From: Alteromonas sp. ASW11-130 | Lineage (GTDB): Bacteria > Pseudomonadota > Gammaproteobacteria > Enterobacterales > Alteromonadaceae | DNA length: 64,000 nt | Assembly (NCBI RefSeq): GCF_026183735.1 | Contig: NZ_JAPFRE010000032.1 | Span: 1-64,000, forward strand | Reading direction: 5' to 3' | Part shown: in pieces, positions 54,515 to 63,685 of the stretch | Layout: every line of letters starts with the position of its first letter | Position numbering within the stretch: position 1 is the first letter of the stretch | Position numbers and translations under genes: made by a program | Notes under the pieces: generated by a model | What the model saw: only the letters and a program-made list of their open reading frames with translations | Database searches by the model: none | What the model was told of the DNA's origin: nothing

Positions 54515-55963
54515 CTAGCCCTTGTTCCACATATTCTGATTCTTTTTAAACGAAAAGAAATCGTTAGGCTCCCAAAAAGGGGGAACTAATTGGTCTACAT
54601 CTTCGGGATCAAAATCCTTCGATAACTGGCTCATTATTTCAATTAATCTGTCCTTACCAATGCGCATCAACTTTTTTTGATTAGCGGCAAAAAACAGATT
54701 TCTAGCACGAGTGACCACTTCATCACTTCCTGAAGCAATGTAGGTTAAATTCCGTGTGGCGACGCGGCACTTAGGTTCAGCAGGATGCTTCGGATTAAGC
54801 CGATTTACAATCGCGCATTCATATTGATTTTTTTCTTCTCCTCGCTCGTTAACGGGTATAAAGGTAATACCAAAACCCTGCGGGAAGTAACCTACAATTT
54901 TGATAAACGCCTCAGCTAATTTTTCGTTAAGCACACCTTTTCTAGCTAATTGCTCTATCAGTAGATAGCCTTTAGGAAGTTCTTTGCGAGAATAGTCGGG
55001 CTTGGTCGATAAAACAATAGAGGTGTATATCTGTGGAATTTTAAGTAATTCACCTAACCCTGATTTACTTACGAAAGCATCTTTTGCGATGACTTGAACG
55101 AATTGACTGGCTGCTTTATGAAATGTAACAAATTCATCTCGCTCATCTTTATCATTGCCAATGTATTTAGGAATACCCAGCCCTTTCTTAAGATAATCCA
55201 TAGTATACTGATAGTTGTATTTCAAAAGTGCTTTGCGTTTTTCAGCTTCGAGTACTCTGAATTCGTCTAGCTCTTTATCTTCTCCCCGCAACAATACCAA
55301 CGCCTCTATACTCTGTAGGCCAATATCTTGAAGGATAGAAGCACAAATAAGGGGAACGGCCAATCCAGCTCGCCATTTTTCAAGCACCTCGCGATTACCA
55401 TCGAATCGACTTAATGCATCTTTGTGCTTGAGTAAATAGGGGTTTTTTACCGTTTGCTCCTGAAACATTTTATCTGTTAAACGAAGCGTGAGTACGGCTT
55501 TGTAAAGCGGCTTTAAACGTTGGTGAAGACGTTGAAATCCTGTAACTTTACCCCGGGTTTGCAGCATGATGGTCCCCAGAAATTTAGCGCTTAATAGTTG
55601 TGTTTCTTCGTAACTATCTCCCTCACATAAGTTCAGTAGTTTGTACGCGACATCATGCACTCGGCTAACTCGGTTTAACCGTTCTTCCTCAAGTTTTAAT
55701 TGCGCTTTCTTTAACTTTTGCTTCAACTGTTCGACTTTCTCGGGGGCCTTTTGAGTTTGACGAAGACTGTTGATTTGCATTTTGAGATCGTGAGCATGAT
55801 CTTCTAACGAAGGGGTGACCGAGAAGAAATGACGGGCATCCTCATAAACAGAGCCTAAGCCCGCATCCTGGGGATAAACAAGGTCAACGAGATTCTTAAC
55901 CTGCTGAGTGTATATGTTATCCGGACTCTCTACTTTTTTACTCACCGTATTTTTTTTACTCAC
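54515..55963 (-). CDS. Degenerate HD-GYP-like protein of unknown function
   Basis: 482 residues with no signal peptide. A basic N-terminus is followed by a coiled coil (LEDHAHDLKMQINSLRQTQK..EEERLNRV, about 50-100) and an all-helical core. The core has ICASILQDIGLQSIE where HD-GYP proteins have LLHDIG, and later DYSRKELPKGYLLIEQLARKGVL where HHE..DGSGYP would be. Near the C-terminus YFPQGFGITFIPVNERGEEK matches the beta-strand tail of HD-GYP proteins. The metal-binding His/Asp set is missing, so a binding rather than phosphodiesterase role is likely. The family relation is my inference and is uncertain. It starts 113 bp from the patatin gene on the same strand. Confidence 0.6.
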   Translation of the reverse strand: MSKKNTVSKKVESPDNIYTQQVKNLVDLVYPQDAGLGSVYEDARHFFSVTPSLEDHAHDLKMQINSLRQTQKAPEKVEQLKQKLKKAQLKLEEERLNRVSRVHDVAYKLLNLCEGDSYEETQLLSAKFLGTIMLQTRGKVTGFQRLHQRLKPLYKAVLTLRLTDKMFQEQTVKNPYLLKHKDALSRFDGNREVLEKWRAGLAVPLICASILQDIGLQSIEALVLLRGEDKELDEFRVLEAEKRKALLKYNYQYTMDYLKKGLGIPKYIGNDKDERDEFVTFHKAASQFVQVIAKDAFVSKSGLGELLKIPQIYTSIVLSTKPDYSRKELPKGYLLIEQLARKGVLNEKLAEAFIKIVGYFPQGFGITFIPVNERGEEKNQYECAIVNRLNPKHPAEPKCRVATRNLTYIASGSDEVVTRARNLFFAANQKKLMRIGKDRLIEIMSQLSKDFDPEDVDQLVPPFWEPNDFFSFKKNQNMWNKG

Positions 55964-56076
55964 CGTAATTTTTATTCCTCAACGTACTACTCTAGCTCAT
56001 TCACTTTACGCTATTGCTTATGTTACTAGCTTTAGGTCTCGATTATTCAATAAAAGTAGTCAGCCAATGCTGTTTG

Positions 56077-57528
56077 TCAATGACCTAATAATTCAGCCTC
56101 ACGGCGTTTCAACAACGTTAGATAATATCGAAGCGTTTCACTGATTTTAGTATTGCGGGCAATAACATCCAGTTGTGACCAAGTAGCGCGTTCGCCACTG
56201 TCAATAAGTTGTTTGATACTCTTCAAACTTGGATTAGCAAGCACTTGCGCAATATTACGAATTTGCTTTTCGGGTAAAATATTAATATTACCGACGTACT
56301 GCTGATCGATGATTGAGCGAACTTTGTGAATAGCTAATTTCGCCCCCTTATGGTCCACGAAACGTTCCATAACATCGAACGCGAAAATACTGTTATCTTT
56401 TGCTAATTGGCCTATGTGGCGCCATGCAAGATCAAAAACAGAACTTGCATGGGTGCGATTAGACGATAAGAAAGGTACGGCCAGTGGATTAGTCTGGCTC
56501 ACAATACTGTGATTAACACCATATAAACGAGAAAGCCGCTCATAAGGTAAGTCCGCCATCAGGGAGCCATCTGCAAAGCGTCTGTTCGGAATGTAGGGTA
56601 CGATATCGCCTTTCGTTGTTTTGGCTCGTAGTTGTACCGGACTAAATAGAACGGGAACTGCACACGATGCGCGAATTGCTTGGGTAATTAGTGCATTAGG
56701 TGAAGTCTTGGCGTTGAGTAAACGTGAGTGCTGGTGTAAATCGGAAGGAGAAACCGATACTGTAATGTGGCGCCCGGTTTTCTTCAATGCTTCCTCAAAT
56801 GTCATTACATCAAAAAGGGTAATTAATGCATTTTCCAGCGCGCGACTATCGAGAAGACTTTTTTCACCAAATCCGGCCCAGTGACGCCACTTTTGAAAGT
56901 GCTCGTGTATGTATTCTGCACTCAATGCTTCAAGTAGCTCGTCATGGCTTCGGGTGCCAATCATCCCAGCAATAATAGAGCCAGCACTTGCACCCGATAT
57001 TACGGTAGGTAATAAATTTCGTTCATTAAGGGATTTTACAACGCCAGCATGGAAGAATCCTAATCCCGCTCCGCCGGACAACATCAAGCAACTGCGGCCA
57101 AACGCGTGCGCGGTTTCTTCAAAAAACGAGAGCTTATAGTAAAAGTCTATTTCCTCTTCATCAGCATCAAAGATACTGTCTAACGCCGTGACGACTTCAT
57201 GTAAGAATGTTTCGATAAGGGTTTTAGTGCCAATTTTACAGCGGCCATACAGCGCCGGATTCGCAATGTTGCCTAAATTGCCATGTAAGCCTTCATGCAA
57301 AATTGACATCAGGGCAACGTTGTCGCCTTTACCGCGAGCCAATTGCATTCGTTGAACCCGTTTGCGGATCAGTCGATAGTCGTATTCGCGACACGGGTCC
57401 TTCGCTTTCCATTCATCTGCACCAGAAAGCGCGTCATGAGCACGACATGCCTCTTCGTACTCTGTATATGATTGTGCATTTTCAATAGCCGCTGCGATGC
57501 TGGCCAGGCGACGGTCAAATAATGCCAT
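56077..57528 (-). CDS. Patatin-like phospholipase with DUF3336 domain
   Basis: 483 residues. The N-terminal DUF3336-type region (about 1-140) is found in triacylglycerol-lipase-like patatins. The catalytic domain follows: oxyanion loop SGGAGLGFFHAG (151-162), nucleophile Ser181 in GASAG, and Asp320 in FADGSL, the Ser/Asp dyad. Yeast relatives hydrolyse storage lipids, so this enzyme may mobilise wax esters or triacylglycerol made by the nearby WS/DGAT. It is divergent from the DUF445 gene by 217 bp. Confidence 0.88.
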   Translation of the reverse strand: MALFDRRLASIAAAIENAQSYTEYEEACRAHDALSGADEWKAKDPCREYDYRLIRKRVQRMQLARGKGDNVALMSILHEGLHGNLGNIANPALYGRCKIGTKTLIETFLHEVVTALDSIFDADEEEIDFYYKLSFFEETAHAFGRSCLMLSGGAGLGFFHAGVVKSLNERNLLPTVISGASAGSIIAGMIGTRSHDELLEALSAEYIHEHFQKWRHWAGFGEKSLLDSRALENALITLFDVMTFEEALKKTGRHITVSVSPSDLHQHSRLLNAKTSPNALITQAIRASCAVPVLFSPVQLRAKTTKGDIVPYIPNRRFADGSLMADLPYERLSRLYGVNHSIVSQTNPLAVPFLSSNRTHASSVFDLAWRHIGQLAKDNSIFAFDVMERFVDHKGAKLAIHKVRSIIDQQYVGNINILPEKQIRNIAQVLANPSLKSIKQLIDSGERATWSQLDVIARNTKISETLRYYLTLLKRREAELLGH

Positions 57529-57745
57529 AAAATCCTCCTGATGCTTAGCGGGGATGCTGGGCGATCGCTAAGTGTAGGTAAACCTTTTAGAAACCACTAT
57601 CTAATTCTAACATTTCTAATCAAATCGCCTGAATTCATGTTCTTGGTAACATTAAAGATTGATTATTGCTTACGCAGCCAGTAGCCTTCAGGATGAACTT
57701 ATAAAATATTTATCATGCAATTACCTTTAAGTGACCTCGCTATAA

Positions 57746-58954
57746 ATGGAATGGAATGTTGAAACACTGAGCCTGTTATCTATCCCGCTGATTAGCGCTA
57801 TTGTCGGCTGGGGGACAAACTATCTTGCAGTAAAAATGATGTTTTATCCGATTGAATTTGTCGGTATTAAACCTGTCTTTGGCTGGCAAGGGTTGATCCC
57901 TGCCAAACGGCGGGAGATGGCAGAAATTGAAGTGGAGCTTGTGTTAGGCAAGCTTCTTAGCGTAGAAGAGCTAGCGCATCGAATTGAACCTGAAGCCCTG
58001 ACGCACGCCATCGAGCGACGGTTGAATCAAGTTGTCAGGCGAGTAATTAACGACGTAATGCAAGAGTCTGCACCCCAACTGTGGGCATCACTACCGGTAC
58101 AAGGCAAGAACTTAGTCTACAAACGAATCGAAAATGATTTGCCCCATGTGGTCTGTAAAATGGTGGAAGACTTCCAACATAATGTCAGGGAAATATTGGA
58201 CATTAAAGAATTAGTCGTTCAGCAACTGGTAAGCAACCCTGAGTTAATTAATGAAATATTTTTAACCGCAGGCGCGCGTGAATTTCCTTTTATAGTCAAG
58301 TCGGGCTTTTATTTCGGATTTTTGTTCGGATTGCCCACTATGTTTTTGTGGCATTTTTATCAGGCTTGGTGGATATTGCCGTTAGGTGGCTTATTGGTGG
58401 GTTATCTAACGAATTGGATTGCCATCAAAATCATTTTTGAGCCGAAAAAACCTGTAAAAATAGGCCCTTTGACCATTCAAGGCATGTTTTTAAAACGCCA
58501 ACGTGAAGTGTCCATTGTTTATTCAGATATTATTGAGCGCAAATTAATTACGCCTCACAATATCACTCAAATTATTTTGCGTGGGTCGGGTTCCGCGCAG
58601 CTTCTTGAGTTGATTGAATTACACGTGAATGACGCCATAGAACGTTATATAGCGGTCGCACAACCTTATTTTGCATTAGGGGTTGGGTCGGAGAATTTCT
58701 ATAAAATGAAAGCGTTGGCAGTTCGCTTAATATTTGATAATTCTGAAAAATATCTACTTTATGCCTCTGATTATGCAAATGGTGCGATGCGTATAGGGGA
58801 AGATTTGAGCCAACGTATGCAGGCGCTTTCTGCCGCTGAATTTGAAGGGGTTTTACGTCCCGCCTATCAACAAGACGAATGGAAACTTATTGTAGTGGGG
58901 GCTCTATTGGGCATGATGGCAGGGTTTGCGCAGCTATATCTGGTGTTTATGTAA
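57746..58954 (+). CDS. DUF445 family membrane protein
   Basis: 402 residues. An N-terminal span (LSLLSIPLISAIVGWGTNYLAVKMMF) and a middle pair (YFGFLFGLPTMFLWHFYQAWWILPLGGLLVGYLTNWIAIKIIF-type region, about 190-230) carry the duplicated NxxAVKM/NWIAIKI signature of DUF445. A final span ends the protein (LIVVGALLGMMAGFAQLYLVF). It has long helical segments between spans. Function is unknown. Its stop abuts the TetR gene start, so the two are co-translated. Confidence 0.85.
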   Translation: MEWNVETLSLLSIPLISAIVGWGTNYLAVKMMFYPIEFVGIKPVFGWQGLIPAKRREMAEIEVELVLGKLLSVEELAHRIEPEALTHAIERRLNQVVRRVINDVMQESAPQLWASLPVQGKNLVYKRIENDLPHVVCKMVEDFQHNVREILDIKELVVQQLVSNPELINEIFLTAGAREFPFIVKSGFYFGFLFGLPTMFLWHFYQAWWILPLGGLLVGYLTNWIAIKIIFEPKKPVKIGPLTIQGMFLKRQREVSIVYSDIIERKLITPHNITQIILRGSGSAQLLELIELHVNDAIERYIAVAQPYFALGVGSENFYKMKALAVRLIFDNSEKYLLYASDYANGAMRIGEDLSQRMQALSAAEFEGVLRPAYQQDEWKLIVVGALLGMMAGFAQLYLVFM

Positions 58955-59614
58955 ATGAAAACGGCAGAACGAATATTGCTAACGGCTTTAGAGCTGTTTA
59001 ACGAGCACGGCGAAAATGCGGTAACCAGCGTCGATATAGCGCTGGAACTCGATATCAGCCCCGGGAATCTTTACTATCACTATAAGGGCAAAGAAGTCAT
59101 TATTGATGCACTAATGGCGTTGCACAAAAAACAGCTTCTCGGTTCGCTTAATCGCTCTCTAGTAGAAGACCTCCACGCAGAAGATTTGTTCTATTATTTC
59201 TATATTCTGGTCGAGAAGCTGAGTTTATTTCGCTTTCTTTACCGCAGTCCGGCGGATATTGTTGAAAAATATCCTTCAATTCAATCCCCTCAACAACAAT
59301 TATTAAAAGCACTGGAAAATCAGCTCGATGCGATTTTCAAAAAGCTGCAAAGCAGGGCTGAGATAATGCTTACAGGTTACGAACGCCCTTTGATGGTTGA
59401 ATCGCTAATGCTATTAATGACACAGGTAGGTCAACGTCGCGCTTCATTAAAGCAACAAAGTACAGAGACAAAACTGTATCACGTGCTCTCTTTAATAATG
59501 GTTAACCTGTTGCCACGTCTAAAATTAAAAGAAGCCGCAATAAAACAAATTCTTGACGCGATTCAATCACACAGTGTGAGTAACATTAACTCTAATCTTC
59601 CAGACTTAAGGTAG
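58955..59614 (+). CDS. TetR/AcrR family regulator
   Basis: 219 residues. The N-terminal helix-turn-helix reads ILLTALELFNEHGENAVTSVDIALELDISPGNLYYHYKGKEVIIDALM, with the family's NLYYHYKGKE. The ligand-binding C-terminal part is helical and unassigned, and includes LFYYFYILVEKLSLFRFLYRSP as in FadR/BetI-like regulators of lipid genes. It lies between the DUF445 gene (0 bp) and the wax ester synthase (11 bp), so it probably regulates this cluster. Confidence 0.88.
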   Translation: MKTAERILLTALELFNEHGENAVTSVDIALELDISPGNLYYHYKGKEVIIDALMALHKKQLLGSLNRSLVEDLHAEDLFYYFYILVEKLSLFRFLYRSPADIVEKYPSIQSPQQQLLKALENQLDAIFKKLQSRAEIMLTGYERPLMVESLMLLMTQVGQRRASLKQQSTETKLYHVLSLIMVNLLPRLKLKEAAIKQILDAIQSHSVSNINSNLPDLR

Positions 59615-59625
59615 GAGGCTCCCGA

Positions 59626-61065
59626 ATGGGAAAGTCGCTTTCATTTTTGGACAAATCGTTTTGGTTAACCGAATCTGATGCCAATCCCAAACATGTTGGT
59701 TGTCTTCAGCTGTTAGCAATGCCTGAAGGGGTTGATGGAAAAAATTATCTTACGCAGCTCTACGGGGAGGTGAAAGCATTTTCCCGTGCATGCCCACCTT
59801 TCAATTGCAGGGTGAAGACCGTTTTAGGATACCCTATAGGCTTACAGCCAGTTAAGTCACTGCAAATGGATTACCATGTGCAATTGCACCAGGTAAATTC
59901 AATTGACGATAAAGTCGCGTTAGATAATTTTGTTGCACGTATTCACGAATCGCGACTCGATTCTGACAAACCTCTTTGGCAGTACCATTTTATCTACGAT
60001 GGTAAAAGTAACCTGTTCGCTATTTATGCAAGGGTTCATCATTTGTATGGGGATGGGGCGACGTTAGTACGCTGGTTTCAGGGCGGTTATCTTCCTGAGG
60101 CGCAAAACGAAAGCTTCCTGCCTGTATGGGCCGTGAAACGTATGAGAAAGCGTAGACCGAAGGCTAAACTTTGGCGACGGGTGTTAGCAAGTATTAAGAA
60201 CTTTTTACACATTACCATAGATCTCATCGTCATCTTTGTGCGGTTATTTCTAAAGATTATTCGTATCAATAGTCACTACATGCCTATACCCTTTACAGGT
60301 ACAAATACGCTTTTAACGGGTCAAGTTAAAGCGGGAAGGGCCGTAGCAACCATGGATTTGGATTTTGAGCGGGTTAAGGCGGTGGCGAAAAGAACACGCT
60401 CATCAGCTAACGAGGTGCTGTTATGCGCGTTCGATATCGGCGTGCATCGTTTGTTGCAAGACAATGGCCATGTATTTAAAAAAGCACTGTTCACAAATAT
60501 ACCGATCAATCTAAGAAAACCAGGTGAAAAAACCTCTGGTAATAAGATTGCTATTGTACCGGTTCAATTGGCGCATGGTGAGCAAGATCCGTATCTAAGA
60601 TTACGCCAAATCATCATTAACCACCGTATTGTCAAATACGCAGCGCAAAATGCTCATCCAGGCTCCTTTAGCGCCTACACTATTGTTATCCAGTCCATAG
60701 CGCTGGTATTTGAATTGCTGCGAATGTCCTCGGTAGTGAAACCAATAGCTAATGTATTGGTGTCTAATATCCCAGGCCCACGAGAAGTGCGATATCTAAA
60801 AGATAGTAAGTTGCTCGCGTGTTATCCCATTTCCACCATGACCCCGGGGGGCGGAGTTAATATTACATTGATGACCTATGCAGGAAAAGCCAATGTGGGA
60901 ATGGTTTGCTGTAACAAAAACATCAAATCACTACAGCCTTTAGCAGATTATTTCGCAGAAGCTTTCTCCATGCTGGAAGCCAGTCTGGATGATCCGACGC
61001 TTAGTATTGAAGATATTGGCGAGCATAGTAATGATTCGCCCGTTTCTATTGTGAGTGATGAATAG
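59626..61065 (+). CDS. Wax ester synthase / diacylglycerol acyltransferase (WS/DGAT)
   Basis: 479 residues of the bifunctional acyltransferase family that joins fatty alcohols or diacylglycerol with acyl-CoA. The catalytic HHxxxDG is seen as H138-H-L-Y-G-D-G144. The N-terminus (SFLDKSFWLTESDANPKHVGCLQLL) and the C-terminal DUF1298 motifs (LVSNIPGPREVRY, PGGGVNITLMTYAGKANVGMVCC) match. A hydrophobic segment (about 190-215) may associate with membrane. GGAGG precedes the ATG. It indicates neutral lipid storage in this organism. Confidence 0.93.
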   Translation: MGKSLSFLDKSFWLTESDANPKHVGCLQLLAMPEGVDGKNYLTQLYGEVKAFSRACPPFNCRVKTVLGYPIGLQPVKSLQMDYHVQLHQVNSIDDKVALDNFVARIHESRLDSDKPLWQYHFIYDGKSNLFAIYARVHHLYGDGATLVRWFQGGYLPEAQNESFLPVWAVKRMRKRRPKAKLWRRVLASIKNFLHITIDLIVIFVRLFLKIIRINSHYMPIPFTGTNTLLTGQVKAGRAVATMDLDFERVKAVAKRTRSSANEVLLCAFDIGVHRLLQDNGHVFKKALFTNIPINLRKPGEKTSGNKIAIVPVQLAHGEQDPYLRLRQIIINHRIVKYAAQNAHPGSFSAYTIVIQSIALVFELLRMSSVVKPIANVLVSNIPGPREVRYLKDSKLLACYPISTMTPGGGVNITLMTYAGKANVGMVCCNKNIKSLQPLADYFAEAFSMLEASLDDPTLSIEDIGEHSNDSPVSIVSDE

Positions 61066-61451
61066 AAAATTTTTAAACCTGCTGGCTTTTAACCGACTTA
61101 GGTAATCTCGTTTCGATTTATATGGTTAGTTTACTCAAGGGGTAATTCCCGACCATAAACCATGTGTGGCAAGAATCCCAGTGGGAGCGTGGTCCAGTCC
61201 AACCCTTTCCCAAACGAACGATTCTAATTCCGTTCACATATGCACCGCTCAGCCGTCCCAGACGTGTTTTATCAAAGTTGAAAAATCTTGAGCTAAGGAA
61301 AAATGGTTATCACGTGCGGGTCTCAAAAGACGAACGCTTTATAGCCATGTTATACAGGCCAGGCGTTAAAAAAAAAGGCATCACTTTAGAGGATGCCTTT
61401 TATAGCTTATTTGTTCCGTATGTGAAATGCAGATGGTTACTTTTAAATTAC
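61066..61451. other. Spacer with a convergent terminator
   Basis: No gene that I can support. A 105-codon frame at 61164-61481 runs through the stem-loop at 61373-61401 and into the next gene, so I reject it. Confidence 0.5.
61373..61401. terminator. Bidirectional terminator between convergent genes
   Basis: AAAAGGCATC (61373-61382) and GATGCCTTTT (61392-61401) form a 10-bp stem. A-rich sequence on the left gives a T run for minus-strand transcripts of the PEP-CTERM gene. Confidence 0.75.
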
Positions 61452-62219
61452 TTAACGTCGACGAACAGCCCGGACAGCTAGCAGACTAATTAGCATTAAC
61501 ATTAACGTTTCCGGTTCGGGAACGTCGGAATCACCGTTATCACCGTCATCAATATCGATATCTCCTACACCACCGAATCGGATATTGTCGATTGCAAACC
61601 CGAAAGGCTCTGAGCCAATTAGATCCAAAAATACTCCAGCAATACTAGCAGTGTCATCGTCTGTTACCAGACCAAGAAATTCAATACCGGTTCCCGTGTT
61701 GGACACAGATCCCAAAAGACCACCAGCTCGGTCAAATGCGGTAATGGCGGTAGATCCAGCGAGATCAAAGAAGCCACCGTCGAAGCCGACTCCAAATTGA
61801 TCAGTGCTGAAAAGTATCGCGATAGGCCCACTAAAACGGGGTGTGCCACTTAATACTGGCGAAGTTGGATTCGAACCATCAGTGGTTATAAAGGTATCAG
61901 GTGACGAACCATCTAATGATAGCGGGCCTGTCGGAGTACCTACTACGCACGCCGTGGGAGCACTTCCGGGGCAATCCGTACCTGGCACTGTGCTTAGGCT
62001 TTGACCGGTAAACCAACCATCAAAAGACACATCAGGGTCCCCTGCTGCGCCCCCATAATCTATTGGTGTATAGAATGGATTTACCGTGCCAAGTGAATAC
62101 TCGGAAAAAGTAATTAGGCCGGCTCCAGCATTAAAGTCACTCTCTGCAACACGAATGACATCCGCTGATGCTACTGAACATAGGCCTATAGATAGCAATA
62201 AGGCAGTTAAACGTTTCAA
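61452..62219 (-). CDS. PEP-CTERM sorting-domain exported protein
   Basis: 255 residues from TTG 62219, chosen because AAGGAGG lies 10 bases upstream and the signal peptide LKRLTALLLSIGLCSVASA starts there; longer frames add 62 non-coding-like residues. The mature domain is Gly/Ser/Thr/Asp-rich and beta-like (ITFSEYSLGTVNPFYTP, GFDGGFFDLAGST, VTDDDTASIAG), as in many PEP-CTERM structural proteins. The C-terminus has a D-rich spacer, VPEPETL, a hydrophobic span (MLMLISLLAV) and RAVRRR. It would be cut by an exosortase and exported with exopolysaccharide. Exosortase genes are not in this window. Confidence 0.88.
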   Translation of the reverse strand: MKRLTALLLSIGLCSVASADVIRVAESDFNAGAGLITFSEYSLGTVNPFYTPIDYGGAAGDPDVSFDGWFTGQSLSTVPGTDCPGSAPTACVVGTPTGPLSLDGSSPDTFITTDGSNPTSPVLSGTPRFSGPIAILFSTDQFGVGFDGGFFDLAGSTAITAFDRAGGLLGSVSNTGTGIEFLGLVTDDDTASIAGVFLDLIGSEPFGFAIDNIRFGGVGDIDIDDGDNGDSDVPEPETLMLMLISLLAVRAVRRR

Positions 62220-62295
62220 GGTAAGGTTCCTCCTTAAACTGATTAAGGTATAGTTGGGTTTCAAACTCCTACAACAAACGCAACTTGCATTTTTG

Positions 62296-62324
62296 TGCAT
62301 ATATAGTGCCCAGTTGTTAACTGG
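62296..62324 (-). promoter_or_regulatory. Candidate sigma-54 promoter of the PEP-CTERM gene, with upstream palindrome
   Basis: On the minus strand GGGCACTATATATGCA (62296-62311) matches 9 of 11 defined positions of the sigma-54 consensus TGGCAC-N5-TTGCA, with the required 10-base GG-GC spacing. It lies about 75 bases before the start codon. CCAGTT/AACTGG around three bases (62310-62324) adjoins the -24 side. PEP-CTERM genes in other bacteria are known to use RpoN with PrsK/PrsR. Here this is inferred. Confidence 0.55.
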
Positions 62325-62823
62325 TTGATAGTGAGCATATTTGTCATCGTGATTTCGGAGCGGAAAATAAAGTTGTAAAGAGAATGAACAGTGTATATCG
62401 ACCAATTCTATAATTAGCCGTGCCCCACTGTTTGTGCGCGTGATAGTACTGAATATCCTTCGCAGAGCATGCTACTGGCGGCCTGCGGCTCGCGGTTCGA
62501 TGAATGGCTGGGCTTTGAGTCATCGTGAGCGAATACGTCATAATATAACTGTTAGAGGGAGGATTTATTAAAAATTTAGCTCGCCAATCAGAAGGCAAGT
62601 TGTAACAGAGCTTCGCGCTAGAGCAGGCTGTTAGTAGCATAGCTTCAACGACGTCGTATGACTGAGTATGTTAATTGGCGGAAGAGGGCCTCACAAAGTG
62701 GTTATAAAATCAGTTGTATTAGGTTATTTGCCACATAGACGTTTATATGGAAAAAAGTGTAAATAATGCTGACGTTCGGATCCCGACTATAGCTACCTGT
62801 TCGACATGCCACCGTGCTTAACC
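62325..62823. other. Spacer without genes
   Basis: About 500 bp upstream of the PEP-CTERM gene, in which I see no coding frame, repeat or RNA gene. If the sigma-54 call is right, activator sites may lie here. Confidence 0.35.
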
Positions 62824-63552
62824 TTAAAAAAAGAACCTCATCTCTCCCTCGTCTACCGCAACACGTTTTCCCCACCGTTTAAAGACATATTCTCGCCAAT
62901 GATCTTCGCGCATAGTGTATTGGGTAGGGTAGTTTGATAAGTTATTCAAAAGCGCTGTCTCGATATCCGGACGATGATAATCCAGTATTCGTTGTTTGCT
63001 GCCCTCCAAATATAAGTTGAAATAATTGCCAGCTAAGTCGCTCGTTCCACCCGTAACCATTCTGAGAGCGCCGAGAATAGGATTGCTGATCATGCGTCCC
63101 ATGGCTTTAGGGAATATCAGTGGTAAAATCTTGTTCATTAGATTATGCGCATCCATGATTAGCGCATATTCGTCGTTCACAAGGTTAATACTGTCGATGC
63201 GAATTTGCTCTAGTCCGAGCATTGCGGTTTTCGGGTCATAGTTCGGTCTGGCGCTTATCGTTATCATAATATGAGCGCGATAAAGCGTCGAGGCCACGGC
63301 AGTTATCTGAATGGCTGCAAGTAACTGTAAGGTAATCCTTTCAGGTTGAGCTTTTAGTTTTATTCTGCCCTCTTGTAGTTCTACTTTTGCGTCCACAGCG
63401 GGCAAAGTCATTGGTACTTCAATTGGAAGTTGTTCGGGCAGAAAGTCGTTAAGTTCTTCTTCGGTGAACTTATCATAAGGCAATTTGCCCAGCTTAATTA
63501 GCAAGGCTGTCCCTATTACCTTGAACTTATCTTGCCAATTTAATGTTTTCAT
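62824..63552 (-). CDS. Protein of unknown function, possibly DUF1439-like
   Basis: 242 residues with no signal peptide or Cys. The middle has IKLKAQPERITLQLLAAIQITAVASTLYRAHIMITISARPNYDPKTAMLGLEQI-type alternating strands. They resemble lipid-binding DUF1439/YceB proteins (strand-rich, ..YD...). This likeness is weak. The C-terminus (PTQYTMREDHWREYVFKRWGKRVAVDEGEMRFFF) is basic then hydrophobic. It is divergent from the GMC oxidoreductase gene across 133 bp. A start at ATG 63552 is the only good candidate. Confidence 0.65.
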   Translation of the reverse strand: MKTLNWQDKFKVIGTALLIKLGKLPYDKFTEEELNDFLPEQLPIEVPMTLPAVDAKVELQEGRIKLKAQPERITLQLLAAIQITAVASTLYRAHIMITISARPNYDPKTAMLGLEQIRIDSINLVNDEYALIMDAHNLMNKILPLIFPKAMGRMISNPILGALRMVTGGTSDLAGNYFNLYLEGSKQRILDYHRPDIETALLNNLSNYPTQYTMREDHWREYVFKRWGKRVAVDEGEMRFFF

Positions 63553-63685
63553 TGTGCACCATATGACTAAAAATGCTTGTGCAGCCTTCTGTTATCACAA
63601 AATACCTGTTCATCCATCTTTTCGCTACCTTGAATTGATGAAAATTTGCTAAAGTGGTACGAGCAGTTAGTAAGTGAGAAGACCT

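Noticed and set aside
61164..61481. 105-codon plus-strand frame
   Set aside because: It reads through a terminator stem-loop and overlaps the 3' end of the convergent PEP-CTERM gene.
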